In this document: one piece after another, positions 1 to 11,283 of the stretch | How the letters are laid out: each line of letters starts with the position of its first letter | How positions within the stretch are numbered: position 1 is the stretch's first letter | Assembly: GCA_902363375.1 (NCBI GenBank) | Contig: CABIZX010000001.1 | Span: forward strand, 620,001-684,000 | Direction of reading: 5' to 3' | From: Clostridiaceae bacterium | GTDB lineage: Bacteria; Bacillota; Clostridia; Clostridiales; Clostridiaceae | Length of the DNA stretch: 64,000 nucleotides | Made by a program: the position numbers and the translations under genes | Notes under the pieces: model-generated | What the model was told of the DNA's origin: nothing | What the model saw: only the letters and a program-made list of their open reading frames with translations | Databases searched by the model: none

Positions 1-101
1 ACTATAATAACTATATAAATGATAAAAACATATTTAAATCAATTTACTTCATATAGTATATATATAGTATATATGACTTGAATTTAGTTTATAATTCATA
101 A

Positions 102-866
<765 letters not shown>

Positions 867-883
867 TTAATGGAGGTAATTTT

Positions 884-1441
884 ATGATAAAGGATATCAT
901 TAAAAATGCTGATGAGAAAATGAATAAAACTATTTTAAGTTTACAAAATGAACTTGGAACATTAAAAGCTGGAAGAGCAAACCCTACAATGCTTGATAGA
1001 ATACTAGTAGAAAGCTATGGAACTATGGTACCAATTAATCAAGTAGGAAATATCTCTGCTCCAGAGCCAAGAGTTCTTCTTATTCAACCATGGGATAAAA
1101 GCTGCATGAAAGATATTGAAAAGGCAATTTTAAAATCAGATCTAGGAATTAACCCAAGCAATGATGGTCAAGTTATTAGATTAATTGTTCCAGAGTTAAC
1201 TGAAGAAACTAGAAGAAATTTAGTTAAATCAGTTAAGAAGTGCGGTGAAGATGCTAAAGTTGCTATTAGATCTATAAGACGTGATGCTAACGATAAGATA
1301 AAAAATCTAAAGAAGAATAGTGAAATCAGTGAGGATGAATCAAAAAAAGCTGAGGATAATATTCAAAAGGAAACTGATAAATTCATCAAGTTAATTGATA
1401 AAGCTGTAGAAGAAAAAGAAAAGTCAATAATGGCAGTATAG
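884..1441 (+). CDS. frr: ribosome recycling factor
   Basis: Splits post-termination ribosomes together with EF-G. The 185-residue length is standard. The N-terminal LKAGRANP segment, the central PEPRVLLIQPWDKS and the RRDANDKIK stretch of the long three-helix bundle are diagnostic. GGAGG sits just before the ATG. It is co-transcribed with pyrH and closed by a strong terminator hairpin starting 12 bases after its stop. Confidence 0.98.
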   Translation: MIKDIIKNADEKMNKTILSLQNELGTLKAGRANPTMLDRILVESYGTMVPINQVGNISAPEPRVLLIQPWDKSCMKDIEKAILKSDLGINPSNDGQVIRLIVPELTEETRRNLVKSVKKCGEDAKVAIRSIRRDANDKIKNLKKNSEISEDESKKAEDNIQKETDKFIKLIDKAVEEKEKSIMAV

Positions 1442-1453
1442 AATAAATGAGAT

Positions 1454-1485
1454 AAAACCTGCAATATTTGCAGGTTTTATTGTTA
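1454..1485 (+). terminator. intrinsic terminator after frr
   Basis: Perfect 11-bp stem, arms 1454-1464 and 1468-1478, with a 3-base loop. The 3' arm ends in TTTT and is followed by ATTGTT. Confidence 0.85.
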
Positions 1486-1502
1486 GGTATTTGTGATATA
1501 AT
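1473..1502 (+). promoter_or_regulatory. possible extended -10 promoter for uppS
   Basis: TGATATAAT at 1494-1502 is a consensus -10 with the upstream TG extension. The -35 position 17 bases upstream (GTTTTA) is poor and overlaps the frr terminator. Transcription would begin near 1508, just before uppS. Inference from motif and position only. Confidence 0.4.
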
Positions 1503-1536
1503 AGCATCATGAATATTTGAAATGGAGAGATATGGT

Positions 1537-2292
1537 TTGGATATATTTAAGTTTAAAAAAAATATAAATTCTGAAAAGATACAGCTAGATATGGAAAAGA
1601 TTCCAGCTCATATAGCTATAATTATGGATGGAAATGGACGTTGGGCAAAACAGAGAAAGTTGCCGAGAACCATGGGACATAGGGCTGGTATGAAAAATAT
1701 AAAAATGATGGTAGAGGAATCAAGTAATCTTGGGGTAAAATATCTAACTCTATATGCGTTTTCTACGGAAAATTGGAAAAGACCAACGGAAGAGGTAGGA
1801 GCATTAATGGATTTAGTAGTAGAGTTCATTGATAAAGAGTTTGAAGAATTACATAGAAATAATGTGAAACTTAATTCTATAGGAGATATAAGCAAACTAC
1901 CTGCAAAATCAAGAATTGCCATAGAGGATGCTAAAGAGAAGACTAGAAATAATACAGGATTAACTCTTAATATAGCGCTAAACTATGGTGGTAGAGACGA
2001 GATAGTAAGAGGAGTTAAAGAAATAGCAAAAGATGTAGTAGAAGGAAAATTAAAAATAGATAGCATTGATGATCAGGTTATATCTAATCACTTATATACT
2101 AAGGGTATGCCAGATCCAGATATTATTATAAGGCCAAGTGGAGAGCTGAGAATTAGTAACTACTTATTATGGCAAAGTGCTTATTCAGAGTTTTGGTTTT
2201 CTAATATAAACTGGCCTGACTTTACAAAAGCAGATTTGAGAAGAGCAATTAGTGACTTCCAGAATAGAGATAGGAGATTTGGTGGAGTATAG
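1537..2292 (+). CDS. uppS: undecaprenyl diphosphate synthase
   Basis: Cis-prenyltransferase that extends farnesyl diphosphate with isopentenyl diphosphate to make the C55 lipid carrier for peptidoglycan. The signature IIMDGNGRWAK contains the catalytic Asp, and the STENWKRP and RPSGELRISNYLLWQ motifs are present. The start is uncertain. ATG 1522 has no ribosome binding site, whereas TTG 1537 has GGAGAG at 1524-1529 with 7-base spacing, so I prefer the TTG (251 residues). It is followed by cdsA, linking lipid carrier and phospholipid synthesis as in most Firmicutes. Confidence 0.95.
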   Translation: MDIFKFKKNINSEKIQLDMEKIPAHIAIIMDGNGRWAKQRKLPRTMGHRAGMKNIKMMVEESSNLGVKYLTLYAFSTENWKRPTEEVGALMDLVVEFIDKEFEELHRNNVKLNSIGDISKLPAKSRIAIEDAKEKTRNNTGLTLNIALNYGGRDEIVRGVKEIAKDVVEGKLKIDSIDDQVISNHLYTKGMPDPDIIIRPSGELRISNYLLWQSAYSEFWFSNINWPDFTKADLRRAISDFQNRDRRFGGV

Positions 2293-2307
2293 TTAAGAGG
2301 TGAGCAA

Positions 2308-3102
2308 ATGAATGAAAGATATGTAGGGGCAATGGTATTAGCTCCTTTATTACTATTTATATTTTTAGGTGGATATTTTTTGAAAATTTCTGTTGTGTTA
2401 TTATCCCTTGGAGGAATGTATGAATTTTACAAAGTAAGTAAAACAGATGGATATAAACCCATATCTATTGTTGGATATTTACTGTGTCTAGCATATTATA
2501 TTTATCTTGGGCATGGGTTTAATTTAACTAATGCTGTAGGTATATTTATTTTAGTAGTATTTTTCTTAATGATGGTACCAGTATTTAATACTGATAGGAA
2601 TTTTGTTGATGTAGCATTAACTATATTACCATTCTTTTATGTAGGAATATTCTTTAGTTTCATACTATTACTTAGTAACATGGAGAATGGGAGATATTTT
2701 CTTTGGCTTATATTTATATCCTCTTGGGGCTGTGATACTTTAGCTTATTATTTTGGAAGATATTTAGGAAAGCATAAATTAATTCCGAAGGTGAGTCCTA
2801 AGAAAACTGTGGAGGGTGCTATAGGTGGACTTCTTGGAAGTATCTTAGGCTGTACTCTCTATGGATATATCATAGCTAGATTTGGAATAGTAATACCACT
2901 ATACCATTATATCATTATAGGTTTATTAGGTGGGATTATAGGACAGTGTGGGGACTTAGTAGCATCTTCTATAAAAAGGCATGCGGGAGTTAAAGATTAT
3001 TCTAACATAATTCCTGGACATGGAGGAATATTAGATCGATTTGATAGTATATTATTAGTATCTGTAGTTGTATATTATTATATTAGTATTTTCGTAGCAT
3101 AG
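2308..3102 (+). CDS. cdsA: phosphatidate cytidylyltransferase
   Basis: Integral membrane enzyme making CDP-diacylglycerol from phosphatidic acid and CTP, the branch point for all phospholipids. The 264-residue protein is a chain of hydrophobic helices. The C-terminal signature region runs from SPKKTVEGAIGG to HAGVKDYSNIIPGHGGILDR, with the D(R)FDS residues expected to bind metal. AGAGGTGAG precedes the ATG. It lies 15 bases after uppS and ends at a strong terminator. Confidence 0.96.
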   Translation: MNERYVGAMVLAPLLLFIFLGGYFLKISVVLLSLGGMYEFYKVSKTDGYKPISIVGYLLCLAYYIYLGHGFNLTNAVGIFILVVFFLMMVPVFNTDRNFVDVALTILPFFYVGIFFSFILLLSNMENGRYFLWLIFISSWGCDTLAYYFGRYLGKHKLIPKVSPKKTVEGAIGGLLGSILGCTLYGYIIARFGIVIPLYHYIIIGLLGGIIGQCGDLVASSIKRHAGVKDYSNIIPGHGGILDRFDSILLVSVVVYYYISIFVA

Positions 3103-3137
3103 TCTAGAATACGTATTAAGGAATTATTATTAATTTA

Positions 3138-3180
3138 GGCAGTAATTAAAAGATATTTATTCTTTTAATTACTGCCTTTT
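3138..3180 (+). terminator. intrinsic terminator after cdsA
   Basis: Perfect 16-bp stem, arms 3138-3153 and 3161-3176, followed by TTTT. It separates uppS-cdsA from the dxr-rseP-ispG-polC unit. Confidence 0.9.
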
Positions 3181-3211
3181 AAAACTTAAAAGTAATTTAA
3201 CTATTAGGATT

Positions 3212-3240
3212 TTGTATTATAGTATGTTATAGGGTATAAT
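3212..3240 (+). promoter_or_regulatory. sigma-A type promoter for dxr
   Basis: TTGTAT (3212-3217), 17-base spacer, TATAAT (3235-3240). The predicted start near 3247 leaves a short leader carrying AAAGGAG, and it excludes the ATG at 3239, which overlaps the -10. Confidence 0.6.
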
Positions 3241-3271
3241 GTGTTTATATATAATTAAAGGAGCGTTTGAA

Positions 3272-4426
3272 GTGAAAAACATAAGTATACTTGGAGTTAC
3301 AGGTTCCATAGGAACACAAGCATTAGATGTAATAAGAAATAAAGAAAATGAAATAAACCTTGTAGGAGTTACGGCTCATAGAAACTTTGCGGGTCTAGTG
3401 GATATTATAGAAGAATTTAGTCCAAAATATATAGGTGTAACAGATGAAAAGTGTTATAGAGATATAGTAGAATACTGTAAGAAGGAAAATAAACATTTAA
3501 ATCTATTTTTCGGTGAAGAAGCTTTGGAGAAAATTGCAACTTTAAAGGAGATAGATACAGTTTTAACTTCTGTTGTAGGAATTGCTGGATTAAAGCCAAC
3601 TATCAAAGCTATTGAAGCTAAAAAGAATATAGCATTAGCAAATAAGGAAACCTTAGTAGTTGCTGGAGATATAGTTATGTCAAAGGCAAAGGAAAATGGG
3701 GTTAAAATACTTCCGGTGGATTCAGAACATGGAGCTATATTTCAATGTATTCAAGGTAATGAAAGAAAGGATATAAGTAAGATAATACTTACAGCTTCGG
3801 GAGGACCTTTTAGAGGAAAAACTAGGGATGATCTAAAGGAGATTACCCCTAAAGAGGCTTTAAGACATCCTAAATGGAATATGGGCAGAAAGATATCTAT
3901 AGATTCATCAACTTTAGTGAATAAGGGGTTAGAGGTTATAGAAGCACACTTTTTATTTGGAATTGACTATGATCATATTGAAGTTGTAGTTCATCCTCAA
4001 AGTATTGTACACTCTATGGTAGAATATAAGGATGGCTCTATCATTGCTCAATTAGGAAGCACAGATATGAGGTTACCAATTCAATATGCATTAAGTTATC
4101 CTGAAAGAAGAGGAGCTATAGCAGAAAAGTTAGATTTTAAAACTATTTCTGAGCTAACCTTTGAGATGCCAGATATGATTACTTTTAGATGTTTAGAATT
4201 AGCATTTGAAGCTGGTAAACTTGGAGGAAATATGCCTGCAATATATAATGGAGCTAATGAAATTGCAGTTGAATTATTTCTAGATGAGAAAATAAAATAT
4301 TTACAGATAGAAGAAATTATAGAGGATGCTATGAATAAGTTCCCGCATGTGAAAAACCCAAATCTACAACAAGTTTTAGACATAGATAAGCAAGTTAGGG
4401 AATATGTTTTAAAGAGATACGTATAA
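3272..4426 (+). CDS. dxr: 1-deoxy-D-xylulose 5-phosphate reductoisomerase
   Basis: Second enzyme of the non-mevalonate isoprenoid pathway, converting DXP to MEP with NADPH. The N-terminus carries the nucleotide-binding GVTGSIGTQALDVI. The metal and substrate site motifs DSEHGAIFQ, TASGGPFR and DSSTLVNKGLE are intact. I chose GTG 3272, which follows AAAGGAG; the in-frame ATG at 3239 overlaps the promoter -10. The 384-residue length is normal. Its neighbours rseP and ispG are the common clostridial order, and ispG acts later in the same pathway. Confidence 0.96.
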   Translation: MKNISILGVTGSIGTQALDVIRNKENEINLVGVTAHRNFAGLVDIIEEFSPKYIGVTDEKCYRDIVEYCKKENKHLNLFFGEEALEKIATLKEIDTVLTSVVGIAGLKPTIKAIEAKKNIALANKETLVVAGDIVMSKAKENGVKILPVDSEHGAIFQCIQGNERKDISKIILTASGGPFRGKTRDDLKEITPKEALRHPKWNMGRKISIDSSTLVNKGLEVIEAHFLFGIDYDHIEVVVHPQSIVHSMVEYKDGSIIAQLGSTDMRLPIQYALSYPERRGAIAEKLDFKTISELTFEMPDMITFRCLELAFEAGKLGGNMPAIYNGANEIAVELFLDEKIKYLQIEEIIEDAMNKFPHVKNPNLQQVLDIDKQVREYVLKRYV

Positions 4427-4454
4427 ATGAACATAGTGGAAGGGGAGAAAAATA

Positions 4455-5492
4455 TTGCAAAGTATTATAGGTAATATACCATATATTTTAATGGCATTAC
4501 TTGCATTTAGTGTATTAATTATAGGACACGAATTTGGACATTTTATAATGGCTAGAGTCAATGGGGTAAAAGTCCTTGAATTTTCTTTAGGAATGGGGCC
4601 AAAAATATTTTCTATCAAGGGTAAAGAGACAGAATATCTTATTAAAGCACTTCCTATTGGTGGATATGTAAGGATGTATGGAGAAGAGGATGATGTGAAT
4701 GTAGTAGATGACAGAGCCTTTTCTAATAAGACATCTTTTCAAAAGTTAACTATAGTAGCAGCAGGACCTATAATGAATTTTATAATAGCTATACTGTTCT
4801 TTAGTTTAGTTGGTGGTATTCAAGGCCATTCTACTAATATTATAGATAAAGTAGTAGAAAATTCACCAGCTATGGAAGTCGGGATACAGGCTGGAGATAA
4901 GATAACAGAAGTTAATGGTAAGATGGTTACCACTTGGGAAGATTTTCTCAATGAAATTTTTACAGGAGAAGGTAAGCCTGTTAACATGCAGGTAGAAAGA
5001 AATGGAGAAAAAATAAAACTTGATCTGACACCATCGTATAACGATGCAGAGGATAGGTATCAAGTAGGGGTGTACTCTAAAGTTGTAAAACCTAACTTCA
5101 TCGATTCTGTAAAATATGGACTTAATCAAACAGGAAGCACTATAAGACAGACCTTTGGTTTCTTTGGTCAATTATTTAAAGGAAAGGTTTCTTCTGATGA
5201 TGTAGGGGGACCTATAAGTATAATAAAGATTTCCGGTAGAGCTGCTCAGCAAGGAATTCTTACTTTGTTAAATATCATGGCTCTATTTAGTGTTCAGCTA
5301 GCTATATTTAATATAATTCCTTTTCCAGCTTTAGATGGTGGATGGATATTCTTATTGTTATTCCAGATTATAACTGGAAAAGAAGTAAATAAAGAAAAGG
5401 TAGCAACAATAAATTACTATGGGTTTTTAGCCTTGATGGGACTTATGGTATTTGTATTGTTAAAAGATATCATAAATCCTATTAAGTTTTAG
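4455..5492 (+). CDS. rseP: site-2 protease RseP family (M50 metalloprotease with PDZ domain)
   Basis: Membrane zinc protease that cuts substrates within the bilayer, classically anti-sigma factors or remnant signal peptides. The zinc motif HEFGH is at residues 25-29 in the first membrane helix. A PDZ domain lies around residues 120-190, and the third zinc ligand is in the NIIPFPALDGG motif near the C-terminal helices. The start is TTG 4455, preceded by GGAAGGGGAG; an internal ATG 12 codons on is a weaker alternative. The specific substrate cannot be read from the sequence. Confidence 0.93.
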   Translation: MQSIIGNIPYILMALLAFSVLIIGHEFGHFIMARVNGVKVLEFSLGMGPKIFSIKGKETEYLIKALPIGGYVRMYGEEDDVNVVDDRAFSNKTSFQKLTIVAAGPIMNFIIAILFFSLVGGIQGHSTNIIDKVVENSPAMEVGIQAGDKITEVNGKMVTTWEDFLNEIFTGEGKPVNMQVERNGEKIKLDLTPSYNDAEDRYQVGVYSKVVKPNFIDSVKYGLNQTGSTIRQTFGFFGQLFKGKVSSDDVGGPISIIKISGRAAQQGILTLLNIMALFSVQLAIFNIIPFPALDGGWIFLLLFQIITGKEVNKEKVATINYYGFLALMGLMVFVLLKDIINPIKF

Positions 5493-5501
5493 GAGGAAAA
5501 C

Positions 5502-6551
5502 ATGAAAAGAAGAGAAACAAGAAAAGTTAAAATTGGAGATATATACATTGGTGGAGATTCAAAGATTACAGTTCAATCTATGACTAACACAGATACTAGA
5601 GATGTAAAAGCTACGGTAGAGCAAATTTTAAAACTTGAAGAAAGTGGTTGTGATATAGTTAGATGCGCTGTTCCAGACATGCAGGCTGCAGAAGCTATAA
5701 AGGATATTGTGAAAGAAATTCACATACCTTTAGTTGCAGATATACATTTTGATTATAAATTAGCACTAAAAGCAATAGAGAATGGGGTTTCTAAGCTTAG
5801 AATTAATCCAGGAAATATAGGAAGTATAGATAGGGTTGAAATGGTAGCAAAGGCTGCTAAGGAAAGAAATATACCTATAAGAATTGGGGTTAACTCAGGC
5901 TCGCTAGAAAAAGAAGTATTAAATAAATATGGTAAAGTATGTAGTGAGGCTTTAGCAGAAAGTGCTCTCAATCATGTTAGGATTCTAGAAAAAGTAAACT
6001 TTGAAGATATAATTATATCTATAAAATCTTCAGATGTAGTTCAGATGATAGATGCTTACAATATAGTTTCCAATAAAGTTAATTATCCATTACACATCGG
6101 AGTAACAGAGGCTGGTACAATATGGAGAGGTACTATTAAATCAAGTGTGGGAATAGGAGCTCTTTTAGCACAGGGTATAGGTGACACTTTAAGAGTTTCC
6201 CTTACAGGAGATGTAATAGAAGAAGTTAAGGTAGGAAGAGAAATTTTAAAATCTCTAGGAATGCTGGATGATGGAATTAAATTTGTGTCTTGTCCAACTT
6301 GTGGCAGAACTCAAATAAATCTCATTAAGATAGCCGAAGAAGCAGAAAAAAGGCTTAGTCATGTAAATAAAAATATAAAGGTTGCTATAATGGGGTGTGC
6401 AGTTAATGGACCAGGAGAAGCTAAAGAAGCAGATGTTGGAATAGCAGGTGGAAATGGAGAAGGACTTATTTTTAGAAAAGGACAGATTATAAGAAAAGTA
6501 AGAGAAGAAGATTTACTTGATGAATTAATTAAGGAGATTGAAAGTTTATAG
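5502..6551 (+). CDS. ispG: 4-hydroxy-3-methylbut-2-en-1-yl diphosphate synthase
   Basis: Iron-sulphur enzyme that converts MEcPP to HMBPP in the non-mevalonate pathway. The N-terminal TIM barrel is followed by the reductase-like cluster domain: C264 and C267 in CPTCGRTQ and C299 in MGCAVNGPGEA bind the 4Fe-4S cluster. The 349-residue length matches the compact bacterial form. AGGAGG precedes the ATG. It sits 9 bases after rseP and 15 bases before polC, so it is probably co-transcribed with both. Confidence 0.97.
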   Translation: MKRRETRKVKIGDIYIGGDSKITVQSMTNTDTRDVKATVEQILKLEESGCDIVRCAVPDMQAAEAIKDIVKEIHIPLVADIHFDYKLALKAIENGVSKLRINPGNIGSIDRVEMVAKAAKERNIPIRIGVNSGSLEKEVLNKYGKVCSEALAESALNHVRILEKVNFEDIIISIKSSDVVQMIDAYNIVSNKVNYPLHIGVTEAGTIWRGTIKSSVGIGALLAQGIGDTLRVSLTGDVIEEVKVGREILKSLGMLDDGIKFVSCPTCGRTQINLIKIAEEAEKRLSHVNKNIKVAIMGCAVNGPGEAKEADVGIAGGNGEGLIFRKGQIIRKVREEDLLDELIKEIESL

Positions 6552-6566
6552 ATAGGAGGAAGCTAG

Positions 6567-9500
6567 ATGACATTGTCGGAACTGCTAGGATACGATAGTA
6601 GATTCCCTATATATGAAGATATCATCATATATAAAGTTCAGTATCTAAAACAAAGCGAGATGGTTAAAATAGTATTAAAGCATAAGAATGCCCTAGATGA
6701 TCCCATGAAGGATAATATAGGAAGTCTTATAAAAGATAAACTGAGAGACCTAGGTACTATAGATATCTTGTGGTATAAAGATGTGGAACATGTTTCCTTA
6801 GAAGATGTGGTGGGAGAGTATTGGATAGATGTTATTAACTCTCTTGCCTCATCTTTTCCTTCTGCTAAGACTAGTTTGCTTAAGGCAGTTAAAAATTTAG
6901 AAGGTAATAAGATTAACATAGGTATATCTAATGAGTTCATATCAAAAATGCTTTGTCATAAAAATATAGATAGATTAATACAAACTGAAATTTATAATAT
7001 GTTCAACATTAAAGTAGAAATAAAAATATATTATGATGAATCTGCTATTAAAGAAGATTATATCCTAGAAAAACAAATTGAAGAAAAGAGAATAGTAAGT
7101 GATATTATAGCGAATAGTCCTAAGGTTTCTAGTAAAGGTAATGATAAGAATAAAGAAAAAGTTAAGGATCCAAAGGGAGATAAGAAAGCTAATCCTTGGA
7201 AAGAGAATTATAGAAAGAGCAAAGAACCTTTAGATGATAATGTAGTATATGGAAATAGAAATATTAATGAAGAAACTACAGAGATGGCTGAATTAAATAT
7301 GGGTTCTGGTAGAGTTGCTTTGGCTGGAGATATATTTAAAGTGAATATATTTGAAGCAAGAAGTGGGAAAATATACCCGTCTTTATACATTACAGACTAT
7401 TCTAGCTCTATAACCATAAAAATATATCCAAGAAATAATGAGGAAGTAGAAAGACTACTGGAGGAGTTAAAGCCTGGAGTATGCTGCAAAGTATATGGAG
7501 AGGTAGAAATTGATAGATTTTCCAAGGATTTAGTATTAAATGCAAAATCTATTGTAAAATTAAAGTCTAGTGAAAGGATGGATGGTAGCGAAGTTAAAAG
7601 AGTAGAACTCCATGCTCATACTACAATGAGTTCTATGGATGGAGTGGTACCACCATCAAAGCTTATTGCTACAGCGGCTAAATGGGGGCATAAAGCTATT
7701 GCAATAACAGATCATGGAGTAGCTCAAGCTTTTCCAGAGGCCATGGACGCAGGAAAGAAACATAATATAAAGATCATATATGGAGTAGAGGGATATTTAG
7801 TAAATGATGGATTAGGTATAGCTACAGGATGTAGAGGAATAGATTTTAATAGTACCTTTGTAGTATTTGATATTGAAACTACAGGGTTTTCAAGCCAAGA
7901 AGACCGTATAATAGAGATAGGGGCTGTTAAAATAGAGAATGGACAGGTTATTGATAGTTTTAATGAACTTATAAATCCAGAGATAAGTATTCCTTATAAA
8001 ATAACAGAACTTACAGGTATAAATAATGATATGGTGAAAGACTGTAGAACTCTACATGATGTAATGCCAAGTTTTTTGGAATTTGTAGGAGATTCGGTGG
8101 TAGTAGCCCATAATGCGGAATTTGATACGGGGTTTATTAAGTCTAAATGTAGAAAACTTGGATTGAAATTTAAAAATGGCATTATAGATACATTACCTTT
8201 AGTTAGATTTTTATTTCCACAGCTTAAAAAGCATAAGTTAAATGTAATATGTGAACACTTAAAGATATCTTTAGAGAATCATCATAGAGCTGTGGATGAT
8301 GCTAAGGCTACTGGAGATATTCTTTTAAAATGTTTTGATATGTTAAAAGAAAAAGAGCTTAATAGCTTTGAACAGGTCAATAAGGAATATTTAAAATCCT
8401 TTGATGTTAAAAAAGCACCAACCAATCATGTTATTATCTTAGCAAAGAACCAGGTTGGGCTAAAGAATTTATATAAATTAATTTCATTTTCAAATTTGGA
8501 TTATTATCAAAGAAGGCCGAGACTTCCTAAGAGCTTAATAGAGGAATATAGAGAAGGGCTCATAATTGGATCTGCATGTGAGGCAGGGGAAATATTTAAG
8601 GGTGTCTTAGCAGGAAAGTCAATGGAAGATATGGAATATATAGTGAATTTCTATGATTATTTAGAAGTGCAGCCTATAGGAAATAATGAATTTCTGATAA
8701 GAAAAAATATGGTTAAGGACGAAGATGGGCTTAGAGAATTAAATAGAAGAGTATGTGAATTAGGAGATTTTTATAATAAAAAGGTTGTTGCAACAGGAGA
8801 TGTACACTTTTTAGAGCCTAGAGATGAAGTATTTAGAAGAATTTTAATGGCTGGAAAAGGATTTGATGATGCAGATGACCAACCACCACTATACTTCAAA
8901 ACTACCACGGAGATGTTAAGAGAGTTCTCATATTTAGGAGAGAAAAAGGCTATGGAAATAGTAGTAGAGAATCCAGAATATATACAAAAACTGGTGGAAG
9001 ATGTGAAGCCTATACCAGATGAAACCTATGCTCCTAAAATTGAGGGTGCAGAGGATGACATTAGAAATATGACTTTAAATAAAGTCAGATCCATATATGG
9101 TGACAATCTTCCAGAAGTTATTCAAAAGAGACTAGATAAAGAATTGAATTCTATTATAAACAATGGATATGCGGTACTTTATCTTATAGCTCAGAAGCTG
9201 GTAGCAAAATCTATTAGCGATGGATATCTGGTTGGGTCCAGGGGATCTGTTGGTTCATCCTTTGTGGCTACAATGTCAGATATAACAGAAGTTAATGGAC
9301 TTCCACCTCATTATGTATGCCCTAATTGTAAACATAGCGAATTTATTTTAGACGGATCTATAGGTTCAGGAGTTGACCTGCCAGATAAAAACTGCGAAAA
9401 ATGTGGAACTCCTTATAAAAAAGATGGGCACGATATTCCTTTTGAAACATTTCTAGGATTCGAAGGTGATAAAGAGCCTGATATTGACTTAAATTTCTCA

Positions 9501-10898
9501 GGAGATAATCAAGGAGATATTCATAAATATACAGAAGTATTATTTGGAAAAGGTCATACATTTAAGGCTGGAACCATAGGAACTATTGCAGATAAAACTG
9601 CTTATGGATATGTTAAAAAGTATTTAGATGAAAGGAATATAAATACTACTAATGCAGAGATAGAGAGATTAACTATTGGATGTACTGGAGTAAAGAGAAC
9701 ATCAGGACAACATCCAGGAGGTATAATGGTTGTCCCTAGTGATAATGAAATTTTCAACTTTTGTCCTATACAGCATCCAGCAGATGACCCTAATTCAGAC
9801 ATAATCACAACTCACTTTGATTATCACTCTATAAGTGGTAGACTTCTAAAACTAGATATATTAGGACATGACGATCCTACCATGCTTAGAATGCTACAAG
9901 ATTTAACAGGAGTAAGCCCTCAAAGTGTACCCTTATCAGATTCTAAAGTTCTAAGTCTTTTTACTGGAACAGAAGGTCTTGGAATAACTCCTGAAGAATT
10001 GGGATGTGAGGTTGGATGTTATGGTATTCCGGAGTTTGGAACTAAGTTTGTAAGACAGATGTTATTAGATACTAAGCCACAAACTTTTTCTGATTTAGTA
10101 AGAATCTCAGGTCTTTCTCACGGTACTGACGTATGGCTTAACAATGCTCAATATTATATAAAAGAAGGATATACTACACTTAAAGATTGTATATCTACGA
10201 GAGATGATATCATGGTTTACCTTATATATAAAGGATTGCCACCAAAGACAGCCTTTACAATCATGGAAAAGGTTAGAAAGGGAAAAGGGGTATCTGAAGA
10301 GTTTGAAGCTATAATGAGGGAGCACAATGTACCAGATTGGTATATAGAGTCATGTAAAAAAATAAAATATATGTTTCCTAAAGGTCATGCTGTTGCCTAT
10401 GTAATGATGGCAATGAGAATAGCTTATTTCAAGGTTTATTATCCTAAGGCTTATTATGCAACTTATTTTACTGTTAGAGCAGATGACTTTGATGGTGATT
10501 TAGTAGTAAAAGGAGAAGAAGCAATAAAAGATACCATGGATGAATTAAATGCTTTAGGGAATAATATAGGTACGAAGGAAAAAGGACTTCTTACTACCTT
10601 GGAGTTATGCTATGAAATGTATAAGAGAGGTATAAAATTTTTACCTGTGGATCTATACAAATCAGAAGCAGTAAAATTCACTATCGAAGGAGATAATATA
10701 AGAATCCCATTGAGTGGTCTAACCGGCGTAGGTGAAAACGCAGCAAAAGCAATAGCGGAGGTTAGAGATGATGGAGAATTTATATCTAAAGAAGATCTTC
10801 GTATAAGAAGTAAAGCAACAAAAACTGTGGTAGAGGCTTTGGCAAATCATGGAGCCTTGGAAGGAATGCCAGAGACAAATCAATTAAGCCTGTTTTAA
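6567..10898 (+). CDS. polC: DNA polymerase III alpha subunit, PolC type
   Basis: Replicative polymerase of Firmicutes with built-in proofreading. Domain order in the 1443 residues: N-terminal domains and an OB fold (about residues 240-330), a PHP domain starting at H349 ([11 protein letters not shown]), the DnaQ-type 3'-5' exonuclease inserted at D435 (FDIETTG), a PHP remainder, then the polymerase core. Four cysteines at 918, 921, 943 and 946 form the PolC zinc finger. The catalytic aspartates are D972 and D974 in PDIDLNFSG. The [11 protein letters not shown] motif follows. The N-terminus has a lysine-rich linker near residues 180-220. It is the last gene of its operon. Confidence 0.98.
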   Translation: MTLSELLGYDSRFPIYEDIIIYKVQYLKQSEMVKIVLKHKNALDDPMKDNIGSLIKDKLRDLGTIDILWYKDVEHVSLEDVVGEYWIDVINSLASSFPSAKTSLLKAVKNLEGNKINIGISNEFISKMLCHKNIDRLIQTEIYNMFNIKVEIKIYYDESAIKEDYILEKQIEEKRIVSDIIANSPKVSSKGNDKNKEKVKDPKGDKKANPWKENYRKSKEPLDDNVVYGNRNINEETTEMAELNMGSGRVALAGDIFKVNIFEARSGKIYPSLYITDYSSSITIKIYPRNNEEVERLLEELKPGVCCKVYGEVEIDRFSKDLVLNAKSIVKLKSSERMDGSEVKRVELHAHTTMSSMDGVVPPSKLIATAAKWGHKAIAITDHGVAQAFPEAMDAGKKHNIKIIYGVEGYLVNDGLGIATGCRGIDFNSTFVVFDIETTGFSSQEDRIIEIGAVKIENGQVIDSFNELINPEISIPYKITELTGINNDMVKDCRTLHDVMPSFLEFVGDSVVVAHNAEFDTGFIKSKCRKLGLKFKNGIIDTLPLVRFLFPQLKKHKLNVICEHLKISLENHHRAVDDAKATGDILLKCFDMLKEKELNSFEQVNKEYLKSFDVKKAPTNHVIILAKNQVGLKNLYKLISFSNLDYYQRRPRLPKSLIEEYREGLIIGSACEAGEIFKGVLAGKSMEDMEYIVNFYDYLEVQPIGNNEFLIRKNMVKDEDGLRELNRRVCELGDFYNKKVVATGDVHFLEPRDEVFRRILMAGKGFDDADDQPPLYFKTTTEMLREFSYLGEKKAMEIVVENPEYIQKLVEDVKPIPDETYAPKIEGAEDDIRNMTLNKVRSIYGDNLPEVIQKRLDKELNSIINNGYAVLYLIAQKLVAKSISDGYLVGSRGSVGSSFVATMSDITEVNGLPPHYVCPNCKHSEFILDGSIGSGVDLPDKNCEKCGTPYKKDGHDIPFETFLGFEGDKEPDIDLNFSGDNQGDIHKYTEVLFGKGHTFKAGTIGTIADKTAYGYVKKYLDERNINTTNAEIERLTIGCTGVKRTSGQHPGGIMVVPSDNEIFNFCPIQHPADDPNSDIITTHFDYHSISGRLLKLDILGHDDPTMLRMLQDLTGVSPQSVPLSDSKVLSLFTGTEGLGITPEELGCEVGCYGIPEFGTKFVRQMLLDTKPQTFSDLVRISGLSHGTDVWLNNAQYYIKEGYTTLKDCISTRDDIMVYLIYKGLPPKTAFTIMEKVRKGKGVSEEFEAIMREHNVPDWYIESCKKIKYMFPKGHAVAYVMMAMRIAYFKVYYPKAYYATYFTVRADDFDGDLVVKGEEAIKDTMDELNALGNNIGTKEKGLLTTLELCYEMYKRGIKFLPVDLYKSEAVKFTIEGDNIRIPLSGLTGVGENAAKAIAEVRDDGEFISKEDLRIRSKATKTVVEALANHGALEGMPETNQLSLF

Positions 10899-11093
10899 TA
10901 ATTGTTTTCTTAAATAAATTAAGTAAGGTGTATTATAAGGAAAGTTAAATTTCTTGAGAGATAGGTTTTTGGATATAGTCTAAATTTAATTTAAGTTGTA
11001 TAAGAAGTATATATTATTGACTACATCACTATTTAGAAAAGATTTTAGTTTTATATAGGAGATGTGATAAATACCTCAAAGGTGTCAAAACCA

Positions 11094-11122
11094 TTGCATA
11101 TTAAAAATAGCTATGATATAAT
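11094..11122 (+). promoter_or_regulatory. sigma-A type promoter for a candidate small RNA
   Basis: TTGCAT (11094-11099), exactly 17 bases, then a consensus TATAAT (11117-11122). No open reading frame follows before the hairpins at 11162-11219. Confidence 0.55.
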
Positions 11123-11128
11123 TATACT

Positions 11129-11219
11129 TAATGAAGCTAGTTATTATGATAATCTTTGAGGGAGAGTAGGATTTATGCCTACTCTCTATTTATTAAAACG
11201 CAACCCAAAGTTGCGTTTT
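11129..11219 (+). ncRNA. candidate small non-coding RNA
   Basis: A transcript starting about 7 bases after the -10 would be roughly 60-90 nucleotides. It contains hairpin 11162-11186 (9-bp stem, GAGAGTAGG arm) and hairpin 11195-11219 (10-bp perfect stem whose 3' arm ends in TTTT). Either could end transcription. I recognise no known RNA family. The call rests on promoter plus terminator geometry and is inference. Confidence 0.35.
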
Positions 11220-11221
11220 AA
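11195..11221 (+). terminator. intrinsic terminator hairpin
   Basis: Perfect 10-bp stem, arms 11195-11204 and 11210-11219, 5-base loop, U-rich 3' arm. It probably ends the small RNA or read-through from polC. Confidence 0.6.
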
Positions 11222-11226
11222 TTATA

Positions 11227-11283
11227 AAGTGAAACTTAGCTTGAGCTGGAGTTTACGAGCCCAGCTCAAGGTGAGTTTCACTT
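11227..11283 (+). repeat. long imperfect palindrome, copy 1 of an intergenic repeat
   Basis: Two 23-base arms (11227-11249 and 11261-11283) around an 11-base loop pair at all but one position if one G-U pair is allowed. The first 20 bases (from 11224) match 19 of 20 bases at 49381-49400. There is no T-run after it, so it does not look like an ordinary terminator. Confidence 0.6.
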
